64,000 nt of DNA from UTCFX2 sp963788305 (GTDB taxonomy: Bacteria; Chloroflexota; Anaerolineae; Anaerolineales; UBA4823): positions 1-64,000 of the forward strand of contig CAWBGK010000007.1 of assembly GCA_963788305.1 (NCBI GenBank). The letters run 5' to 3'. Position numbers and translations under genes: made by a program. This document shows positions 44,848 through 52,839 of this stretch, piece by piece (positions within the stretch are counted from its first letter, which is position 1; every line of letters starts with the position of its first letter). A model generated the notes under the pieces. That model saw only the letters and a list, made by a program, of their open reading frames with translations, was not told the DNA's origin and searched no databases.

Positions 44848-46995
44848 ACCGCCTCCATCTTGATCAGCGGCAGCGCTGCCGAGCGCATCGCCGGTGTACC
44901 AAATTGCGGATCCGAGGGTTCTGGTCCAATCAATACATTGATGTTCGCCCCCAGGTTCCCATATCCTTTTAATCCCAGTTCCTTGCAGGCATCGCGCCAG
45001 CCAGGTCGCGTGCAGATGAACACACCTCGGATCGATGCCCTTTGTCAGGCGGGCTTTGGCTCGGATTCGACCGTTGGGCGATTCGACGAACAGCCAATCT
45101 CCATCGCTGATCCCCTGCTTCTGCGCAGCTTCGGGATGGATTTCGATGAATGGATCCGGCTCAATCTCGCGCTGCATCGGGATCTGGGTCCAGGCAGAGT
45201 GGTAGAATGGGTAAATTCTGCCGCCGGTCATCAGAATCAAGGGGTAAGCATTCATCAATTGTTCGTTCTCGTATATTGAAGGCGCTTTATAATCTGGGAG
45301 CGGGTCGTAACCGAAATTGCCCCAACCTTCACTATATAGCTCGATTCGGCCGCTTGCAGTTCGGAAACCAGGCTGTCCATCAGGACGTTCCAGCCCTTTC
45401 TCGTATTTCTTATAAACGCGCTTGTCACCGCCATAGGTCACAAAGTAACCCTGCTTAACCAATTCATCCCACGACAGATCGATATCGTAGAAGGATTTCA
45501 TGCGCCACTGCCACATCTCGCGCACGTTATTCCATGGCCACCAGTCGGGTTTAAAGCGTTTTCCAAGCGCCAGCCAGAACTGCCAGTCACACCAGGCATC
45601 CCCAGGCGGATCAACCGCTTTTTCCGGCACAACCACCGGGCAGGGGTCGCTGTAAAGCTCTTCATCCGCCGACTCGCGTTCCGACCAGTGCGATGTAGGC
45701 AGCACAAGGTCTGCCATCTTCGCAGTATCGGTCAAGAAGTAGTCTTTGACGAAGAGGAACTCAAGCTCGCTCAATGCAGCAACGATATCCCTTGAGTTTT
45801 CGTAGCACATCGGAGCATCATCAGCAACCAGGCCCATCCCTTTTACCGGGAACGGCTTACCGGTTGTGATTGCGCGCCAGACAGCATCCGGCCAGGGGTT
45901 ACCGCCCGCCCGGGTGAGCAGAGGTTTGGTCTCATCGCCTAGAAGTGCGCCCAATCGCGTTGGATCCATTTTCGTGATTTCAGGTACAAGCATCACGTCC
46001 CAGAACTTGTTGGAAAGCAGACCGCCTTTCGCATCCAGATCACCCAGGATCCCAAACAGATCGGCAATTGCTCTACCGTTCTGCATCCCATTCGTGTGCA
46101 TACAGGCACCGAGAGAGATGGTGGATGTCGTCGGGCGGTTTTTCGCCATTAATCGGGTGGCGGCAAGGATCTTCTCTTTGGGTATCCAGGTGATTTCAGA
46201 CACGCGATCGACCGGGAATTCTTTAACCCGCTCGACAAGCCTGTCAAATCCAACGGTCCACTTATCTACGAATTCTTTGTCATACAAATCTTCTTCAACA
46301 AGGATGTTCATCATCCCCAAGGCCAGCGCACCATCCGTGCCAGGTCGGATTTGAAGCCAGATATCCGCCTTAGCAGCCAGATCCGTAAATCGGGGGTCAA
46401 TTACGATGAGCTTGGCACCGCGGGCTCTGGCGTTGAGCAGATGCGGAGCTTGCAAGCCAGGCCAGGCGGTCAGCGGGTTGATGCCCCATTCAACAATTGT
46501 GTTTGCATTTGTGATATCAGCTGCGTCTATGAAGGAGAAAAAGCCATAGGTGAACATGGTTGGAAGAAGGTTTGGCATTAAGCAAACATGCACCGGGCAC
46601 AATCCCCAACCCGGTAATCCAAAACTGGCCTGGGCTCGCATATGCCAGTGGTTCCATCCGCGTCCTGTCCCTTGCCCGATGAGAAAAGCGCCTTCTCCGA
46701 ATTTCCCCGTGATTCCGCGGATTTTCTCCTCAATCTCATCCATCGCCTGTTTCCAGGAGATTTCCTCCCATTGATCGGAACCGCGCGGAACCTTGCGTTT
46801 CAGCGGATATTTCAACCGTTCGGGATGGGCGTGAATCTGCTGTGCGCTTAATCCTTTACAGCAAACCATTCCCTGCGAAACCGGATGATTTGGATCCCCT
46901 TCGACGCGGACGATTTGATTGTCCTTTACATGCAGGAGCACCCCGCATTTTGAGTGGCAGTCAAAGCAAATCGTACGGACAATTTTTTCTGTCAT
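44844..46995 (-). CDS. Molybdopterin oxidoreductase catalytic subunit (first paralogue), one frameshift
   Basis: I start it at ATG 46995 (MTEKIVRTICFDCHSKCGVL) because GGGAGG lies ten bases upstream; an in-frame GTG and ATG precede it. The cluster site is CFDCHSKC...MVCCKG. GPG-like LPGWGLCPVHVCLMPN holds candidate metal-ligand Cys. VIDPRFTDLAAKADIWLQI, ISLGACMHTNGMQNGRAIAD, LADDAPMCYENSRDIV-like and MADLVLPTSHWSERES follow. Near 45030 the frame shifts; the true end reads KELGLKGYGNLGANINVLIG and stops at TGA 44844-44846. Length is about 720 residues. It is the promoter-proximal gene of the redox cluster. Confidence 0.88.
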
Positions 46996-47446
46996 ACTAA
47001 TCATGCCTCCCACATTTTTTGCAGAAACCGTTTTTGCCGATGAAGTGGAATAAAGGGATTGAATGCTTCGATTTCACCTCCTGAGTCCCCATAATCATTT
47101 TCAGCTGTGTGGATCCTAATGTCGAAGTCCAGGAGATTGAAAATCCTGCAAAGGCCCTAAACTGGTCGATGCGGTGAAATCAGGGCGAACTGCCAACCTG
47201 TTTTGCATGTTAGAATTATTCGATTATTGTTAATAGCAGATATCAGGAAAGATAAGTGATCATTTCTAATATAGCATAATTTCCTGCGCTGTCAAGAGGT
47301 TTGTGAAAATTTTCCCGTAAATTAGCGGGGGAATTATCAGAAATATGTGCTAGGGATGAGAAATTGCGTAACCAACATTAACAATTAATATGTTCGTGCA
47401 TCCCCCAAAGGCTTACTCATCATATTTATTGGATAAATTGATCGTA
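46996..47446. other. Leader region of the redox cluster
   Basis: About 430 bases upstream of the first catalytic gene, AT-rich toward 47220-47450. It should hold the cluster promoter and sites for the upstream regulator. I see no molybdenum-cofactor riboswitch pattern and no firm -35/-10 pair. Two SD-like runs occur: GGGAGG before the start and AGGAGGTG at about 47075. Confidence 0.4.
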
Positions 47447-48412
47447 TCAGTTCTGCGGTCCATCGGTTAATTTTTCTGAATTTGGGTTGAATAAACCCAG
47501 CAGATAAGTATCCACACACTGTTGTACCCGGTTGCGCTTGGGAAAATGCAGTATCCCCTCCCCAAAAAGAAGATTTTGGGTGACTACAAAATTCAGGAAT
47601 ATCCCATAGAAAGCATGGACCGCAAGATCGACATCAACATCTCTCAGAACTCCGCGGCTCATCTGAGCAGAAAGATATCGCTTTAATAGTTTCTCAACAG
47701 GACCGACCAGACGCATGCAGTACCGTTTTCCAACTTCAGGAAAGCTGCGAGATTCGGCAATGAACATGCGAACAATCTCAGCATCACGTGTGTGAGTCGA
47801 AAGGAAACCTTCCCCGACCTCGATCAGAGACCTTCTTACGTCATCATAGCCAACATCCTTTTCTTCATCCAACGATGCATTGATCTCGTCCAGGATTGGA
47901 ATAAAAGAAAGGTTGTCTGTCAGGGCAATAAACAGGTCTTCCTTGCTTTTAAAATGTTGATAGATCGCCGAAGCCGAAATCCCGGCTTCCTGCGCGATAT
48001 CCTGTAAAGTCGTAGCAGCGAATCCTTTCTGTGGAAAAACAACCACAGCTGCCTTGAGAATCTTCGTCCTTCGATCATCCGGTAAGTCATAATCCTCTGC
48101 GACAAGATTATTATCGCTTTCGCAAGTCTCGATTCGCTCACGGATATCATTGAGGCTCAACCCCTGATTTTGAAAATGCTTGATGCATACAACCAGCTGG
48201 ATATCCTGAAGACGAAATAACCGGAAGCCGCCAACCGTACGTGCAGGGGTGGGAAGTAACCCTTTTTTTTCATAGTTGTAGATCATTGCCGGAGTGCAGC
48301 GCTGCCCGGTAATTTTTGAGGCGCTTTCGACAAGCTGACCGATCGTTATTCCTCGGCTGTTGTCTATCTTGATCCCAAGCCCATTATTGCCGTCAGAATT
48401 ATTTCTAGGCAT
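47447..48412 (-). CDS. MerR-TetR fusion transcriptional regulator
   Basis: The product is 321 residues with two DNA-binding heads. Residues about 22-95 are a MerR-type winged helix (ITIGQLVESASKITGQRCTP, YNYEKKGLLPTPARTVGGFR, LSLNDIRERIE). Residues about 112-165 are a TetR helix-turn-helix (RTKILKAAVVVFPQKGFAAT, IAQEAGISASAIYQHFKSKE). The rest is a helical TetR C-terminal domain. Such fusion of the two families in one chain is uncommon. It lies upstream of the redox cluster on the same strand and may govern it; about 430 bases separate them. The ligand is unknown; no metal-binding Cys pair of MerR type is obvious. Confidence 0.87.
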   Translation of the reverse strand: MPRNNSDGNNGLGIKIDNSRGITIGQLVESASKITGQRCTPAMIYNYEKKGLLPTPARTVGGFRLFRLQDIQLVVCIKHFQNQGLSLNDIRERIETCESDNNLVAEDYDLPDDRRTKILKAAVVVFPQKGFAATTLQDIAQEAGISASAIYQHFKSKEDLFIALTDNLSFIPILDEINASLDEEKDVGYDDVRRSLIEVGEGFLSTHTRDAEIVRMFIAESRSFPEVGKRYCMRLVGPVEKLLKRYLSAQMSRGVLRDVDVDLAVHAFYGIFLNFVVTQNLLFGEGILHFPKRNRVQQCVDTYLLGLFNPNSEKLTDGPQN

Positions 48413-48904
48413 GGCTCACTCCTTTTTTCCTTATGTGGATGCCTCCACGAGATATTTTCATATTATAATTTTCCGCAATGCATATTTGGCTTTAGTAGTA
48501 AGATTTGTTCGATTTGAGTTTGAAATTAAATAATAGGTTCGATGATTCATAATATCGGATATTGTTATATCACATCCAGATCATTGGATCAATCCCTAAA
48601 AGTAACAGTTGTTCAATTTTTGATTTATTTTTGGACAGAATGAATATCTTTTTCATATTCGCATCATCCTGCGTCTAAATTTTTTCTGCCTGTTGAATAT
48701 CTCTTGTTGATTTCCTTTTTTATCATTATTAGCAAGCAACTCCAATCACATGTGGGTGTTGTAAAGGTCAGAGTAACAAGGAGGCGGCTATAAGTATTTT
48801 GACGAATTATCTATCATTTTCTTGTTTTTCAATGTCGTAACATAATCATCCTGGAAAAAATAGGCCAATTGTTCTAATTTAAATATAATTGCAAAGGAGA
48901 AATA
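48413..48904. other. Divergent promoter region
   Basis: AT-rich sequence of about 490 bases between the regulator (minus) and the DUF4203 gene (plus). A perfect short inverted repeat, AATATC-G-GATATT (48551-48563), lies about 140 bases upstream of the regulator start and could be its operator. CAAAGGAGAAATA immediately before 48905 is a good ribosome-binding site. Nothing else recognised. Confidence 0.4.
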
Positions 48905-49544
48905 ATGGTCACAGATTCGTTTTTTGCCCTTGCTTGCGCCGGATTGATTGCCTTTTTGTTTGGGCTTGCACTTTGCTTTTCCGGTTACCGGTTATTCATA
49001 ATCCTCCTGCCCGTCTGGGGTTTCTTCTTCGGTTTGTGGTTAGGCGCAGAGTCACTTCAGGCACTTTTCGGAGTCGGCTTCCTGGCAACGGTCACCAGTT
49101 GGGTTGTAGGGTTTATCGTCGGCGCGATCTTTGCCGTCCTATCCTACCTTTTTTACGTCTTCGCAGTCGCCCTTGCTGCAGGATCGCTTGGATATTACCT
49201 TGGCGTTGGGCTGATGGAAGCAATCGGAATTAAACATGGGCTTCCTTGTCTGGATCGTTGGCATTCTTTTAGCTCTGGTCCTGATCTTCGTCACCTTCCG
49301 CTTCAACCTGCAAAAATGGCTGATCATCATCGCCACATCCTTGCTTGGGGCAGGCGTGATTTTTGGGGCTTTCTATGTGATGTTCAACCCCTGGACGCAA
49401 TTTCAGAAAAATCCGATCCTTTCATTCCTCCAGGGCTCGCCGATACTGATGGTTCTTGCACTCTTGCTGGCAGCATTTGGGATCTATTCTCAATACCGGA
49501 GCAATCGCAGCTTTGATTTAGAAGCCTACAACCGCTGGGAATGA
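48905..49544 (+). CDS. DUF4203 (TMEM198-like) multi-spanning membrane protein, one frameshift
   Basis: The ATG at 48905 follows AAAGGAG. The first frame has at least four helices (SFFALACAGLIAFLFGLALC, WGFFFGLWLGAESL, SWVVGFIVGAIFAVLSYLFY, GYYLGVGLMEAIG). From about 49235 the sequence continues in another frame: MGFLVWIVGILLALVLIFVT, KWLIIIATSLLGAGVIFGAF and LMVLALLLAAFGIYSQYRSN. A single indel near 49235 (in ATTAAACATGGGC) splits it. The whole protein would have about seven helices and 210 residues. DUF4203 proteins have no known transport substrate. A strong terminator follows. Confidence 0.75.
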
Positions 49545-49576
49545 AGATCGTAAAGAACCTGTTCCCAATTTTGTTT

Positions 49577-49622
49577 GATCGAAAAATCGGCGCAGCGGAA
49601 AAGCTGCGCCGATTTTTCGATC
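49577..49622 (+). terminator. Rho-independent terminator
   Basis: GATCGAAAAATCGGCGCAGC (49577-49596) is perfectly complementary to 49603-49622, with a six-base GGAAAA loop. The stem carries T-runs on both sides, so it may act in both directions. It ends the DUF4203 transcript. Confidence 0.9.
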
Positions 49623-50136
49623 CATATTTGCACCAGTTGTAGTCATCCTGGACTTGATGTTCAATTTTTTATTTTCTCCAATTTGATTTTAGGATTAATT
49701 GTCCTCATACTAATGGTTTCACAGGTTGAAGCCCAGAACGATTATCACACTGGAATAATTCCAAAGTGTCGCGTTTCAGTTTGACTTTAATAGCCCGATC
49801 GTCTTTCCTTCACAATCTCCACTGAAACCTTGATAAATCGTTTGACCGCACAAGAATTTTAGGATAAATTATTAATATATGTCTTCCTTCTGATGCTTTA
49901 CCATCTTGTGTGGATTTTTGGGGTTCACAATTGTTCTGGAGTCTCGGCACAATGAACAAGGATCACGGTGAATCCTGGATTTCAAAGCAATCGTTTCATA
50001 CCATAATTGATTTCGTTCGTTATGACTTTTCTTTTATTAACCTTATTGTTTTCTCACCCAGTCCTGCTTGATTCTGCTCCGCACTTGTTTTTATGATGAC
50101 ATAAAATATAATTAACCTGAGAATGAGGTTTAGACC
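49623..50136. other. Intergenic, no feature recognised
   Basis: About 510 bases, AT-rich; small open frames lack ribosome-binding sites. It presumably holds the promoter of the phosphofructokinase gene. No convincing regulatory motif seen. Confidence 0.4.
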
Positions 50137-51411
50137 ATGGGCTTTGAAACCGAAGAAAATCGCATTGGCATACTCGTAGGGGGAGGGCCGGCGCCGGGGA
50201 TCAATGCCGTAATTTACGCAGCTGCTATGGAAGCCTGCCAGAACCACCAAGAAATTATCGGGATTTACGACGGATTCAAACATTTGATGGAAGGGAAAGT
50301 CGTTGGAATCCCGCTGATCCCAGATCGTGTCGCTTATATTCATAAAGAAGGTGGGTCGATCCTGCACACATCACGGGCAAATCCGACGAAATCTGACGAG
50401 TCGCTGCGAAATTGTGTAACCGCACTGTTAGGAGAAGAGATCACATCCCTGGTTTCGATCGGAGGAGACGACACGGCGTTTTCCGCATCACGGGTAGCCC
50501 GGTTCGCACAGGAAAACATGGGGGTCAGGTTGAGGTCGGTGCACGTGCCAAAGACTATCGACAATGACCTACCCTTGCCGGAAGATATTCCTACTTTTGG
50601 TTTTGAAACAGCCCGGGCACTTGGGACAAATTTGGTGTTGAACCTCAAGCGAGATGCTGCGGCCAGCCAGCACTGGTTCCTGGTGATGTCGATGGGGCGA
50701 AAAGCTGGCCACCTGGCGATGGGGATCGGAAAAAGCGCGGTGGCGACCGTGACCTTAATCCCGGAGGAATGGGCAGGGCGGGAGATCCGATTGCAGGAGG
50801 TGACCGATATCCTGGTGACATCAGTTTTGCTGCGGTTGCTAGAAAACAAGCCCTATGGGGTGGCAATCCTGGCAGAGGGGATCCTGGAAAATCTGGCGCA
50901 CCAAGATCTGGAAGCCCTGGATAACGTCGAACGAGACGAACATGGGCATATCCGCCTTGCTGAGGTAAACTTCCTGGACATCTTAAAGCGGAATTTGAGC
51001 CTGGAGCTGCAGCAAATCGGTTTGCAGATGCGGTTTGTCAAGCATTTATTGGGTTATGAACTTCGCTGCGCCCCTCCCTGCGCTTTCGATGTGGAATATG
51101 CTCGCTCCTTGGGCGAAGCGGCGATAGATTTTCTGCTCCAGGGGGGGACTGATGCGATCATCACTTTGCAGCATAACAAAATCGTACCGATCCCATACGA
51201 CGAGATGATCGACCCGCTGACTTGCAGGACGGAGGTGCGGCTCGTGGATACAAGCTCTCATCGCTACCAATCAAGCTATAAAACGATGACTCGTTTGAAA
51301 CCAGAACACGCCAACGATGGTGTCCTGTTTGAACGTCTGGCTGCGCTGACGAACCTGACCTGCCAGGAGTTCAGGCAGCGTTATGAATACCTGACCGGTC
51401 AGGTGGCTTAA
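50137..51411 (+). CDS. Phosphofructokinase, probably pyrophosphate-dependent
   Basis: The product is 424 residues. IGILVGGGPAPGINAVIYAA opens the family. The donor-site motif is GGDDT (109-113): an Asp replaces the Gly of the ATP-dependent GGDGS form, which in characterised enzymes marks pyrophosphate use. PKTIDNDLP (138-146) holds the catalytic base and substrate residues, and SMGRKAGHLAMG follows. It phosphorylates fructose-6-phosphate (reversibly if PPi-linked) in glycolysis. The sequence is intact. It starts at ATG 50137, but I see no strong SD; GAGG-like ATGAGGTTT precedes it by a few bases. The next gene follows by 36 bases on the same strand. Confidence 0.9.
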   Translation: MGFETEENRIGILVGGGPAPGINAVIYAAAMEACQNHQEIIGIYDGFKHLMEGKVVGIPLIPDRVAYIHKEGGSILHTSRANPTKSDESLRNCVTALLGEEITSLVSIGGDDTAFSASRVARFAQENMGVRLRSVHVPKTIDNDLPLPEDIPTFGFETARALGTNLVLNLKRDAAASQHWFLVMSMGRKAGHLAMGIGKSAVATVTLIPEEWAGREIRLQEVTDILVTSVLLRLLENKPYGVAILAEGILENLAHQDLEALDNVERDEHGHIRLAEVNFLDILKRNLSLELQQIGLQMRFVKHLLGYELRCAPPCAFDVEYARSLGEAAIDFLLQGGTDAIITLQHNKIVPIPYDEMIDPLTCRTEVRLVDTSSHRYQSSYKTMTRLKPEHANDGVLFERLAALTNLTCQEFRQRYEYLTGQVA

Positions 51412-51447
51412 TAGCGTTGTTGCTCATTCGCTTACCCGATCCCATCC

Positions 51448-52230
51448 ATGCTTCGAAAAACTGCGAGATTCCATTTCTCCGGCGCGTTGAATGACTTCCT
51501 GCCTGAAAAGAAACGGCATGCTCATTTCAACATTGATTTTCAGGGTGACCAATCTGTTAAGCACCTGTTCGAATCCTGCGGGGTGCCGCACCCCGAAGTT
51601 GAGCGAGTGTCCATCAACGGCAAAGAGGTCAGTCAAAAAACCATCGTGCAGGACGGCGACTTTGTTGAAATCTTCCCAATCAGACTTCCCCATATAAAAA
51701 TGGTCGATCCAATCGGTCACTTTGTCCCAACTCGCTTTGTGCTGGATAATCACCTCGGGAAACTGGCAGTCTATCTGCGCCTGCTCGGCTTTGATGCAAT
51801 CTGCCGTAATGATCTGCAGGATGAAGAGCTGGCAAACATCTCCAGCCAGGAGAGCCGTATTTTGCTTACCCGTGACCGCCGCCTGCTGATGCGCAAGGTG
51901 GTTACGCAAGGCTACATCGTAAGGGCAGTCCTGCCCCGCAAACAGGTGGTGGAAGTCTTGACCCGCTATGATCTCTTCAACGCCGTCATCCCATTTGGGC
52001 GATGCGTGCATTGCAATGCAACTCTGCAACCTGTGTCCAAAGATCAGATCCTGGACCGCTTGCAACCCCTGACCCGCCTCTACTTCGATGAATTTCAACG
52101 CTGCACATCCTGCAGCCAGATGTACTGGAAAGGCTCTCATTACGAGCACGCACTCGAATTTATCCAGGGATTATGCCAGGACGATTTACATTTAATCGCA
52201 GCGCCTTGGGAAGTTAGTCCAACAGGTTGA
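51448..52230 (+). CDS. Mut7-C RNase-domain protein with ubiquitin-like N-terminus
   Basis: The product is 260 residues. The first 85 residues form a ubiquitin/MoaD-like fold (TARFHFSGALNDFLPEKKRH...ERVSINGKEVS...VQDGDFVEIFP). The second part is a Mut7-C PIN-like RNase domain: FVLDNHLGKLAVYLRLLGFD with its conserved Asp, LLTRDRRLLM, and VEVLTRYDLF. A zinc finger ends the chain (GRCVHCNATL...CTSCSQMYWKGSH). This fused architecture is a known bacterial type; its RNA target is not established. It probably shares a transcript with the phosphofructokinase. Its end overlaps the end of the convergent membrane gene by 17 bases. Confidence 0.88.
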   Translation: MLRKTARFHFSGALNDFLPEKKRHAHFNIDFQGDQSVKHLFESCGVPHPEVERVSINGKEVSQKTIVQDGDFVEIFPIRLPHIKMVDPIGHFVPTRFVLDNHLGKLAVYLRLLGFDAICRNDLQDEELANISSQESRILLTRDRRLLMRKVVTQGYIVRAVLPRKQVVEVLTRYDLFNAVIPFGRCVHCNATLQPVSKDQILDRLQPLTRLYFDEFQRCTSCSQMYWKGSHYEHALEFIQGLCQDDLHLIAAPWEVSPTG

Positions 52231-52839
52231 GCAGGCGAGCAAACAGGTCGGTCAGCGTACCGGAGACGGCGCCTCCCAGCGCGCCGCCCAGTGCACCTAC
52301 GCCTAGAGATACCACCATCAAGCTGGCAGATTGGTTGGCTATCCAATCTGAAAACGCGCCGCCTAATTGAATAGAAAAACTACCTGCGCCAAGCCATGAA
52401 GCCAGCTGCCAGCCAAGCAGCGCTGCACCAAGGGCGCCCACCCCAGCCCAGATGCGCTCCCAACCCAGCTGAGTGCCGGCCTGCCAGAGTTTGCCGCCAG
52501 CCTTGAGACCGAGCCATGCACCCAGCAGCAAGCCAATAAAAACCGGAATGACTGCCCACCAGCCCAGGGCAAAGCCGATGAAACCTCCCAATATCGCTCC
52601 GGCTAACACCCCGATCGCGGGCATGACACGCTGCCATCCAACCATCTTGTCGACTCTCAGGCTCATCCTATAACCAGGCTGCCAGCCGCGCAGCAAACCG
52701 GCTGCAGCGCCCCCCATCGCCCACAACAGGACCCAAGATACCATGCTTCCCGCCTCCAACCAGCCACGCCCACCAGAGCACCAGGCAACGCGCCAACCAG
52801 GGCTCCCAACCCTCCGCCGATAGCCAGGCTTTTATACAC
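52214..52839 (-). CDS. Glycine-rich multi-helix membrane protein, one frameshift
   Basis: A GTG at 52839 overlaps the stop of the kinase gene (AGTGTATAA), giving translational coupling, and opens YKSLAIGGGLGALVGALPGA. The frame must shift near 52755 to SMVSWVLLWAMGGAAAGLLR, after which it runs to 52214. Hydrophobic Gly/Ala-rich helices follow one another (AIGVLAGAILGGFIGFALGW, AVIPVFIGLLLGAWLGLKAG, GVGALGAALLGWQLASWLGA, SLGVGALGGALGGAVSGTLT). No known family is recognised. As the last gene after the kinase of the vWA-PP2C-kinase set, it may be the membrane partner of that system. Confidence 0.65.

Noticed and set aside
45866..46354. 162-codon plus-strand frame
   Set aside because: Antisense of the first catalytic subunit; low-complexity basic composition.
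46990..47090. 26-codon CxxC leader peptide just before the first catalytic gene
   Set aside because: It ends in TAG two bases before the start codon and contains FCKKCG, but its GTG abuts the SD with no spacing, and no conservation can be judged.
47014..47446. Molybdenum-cofactor riboswitch upstream of the redox cluster
   Set aside because: I looked for a Moco-RNA pattern and found no convincing stems; not claimed.
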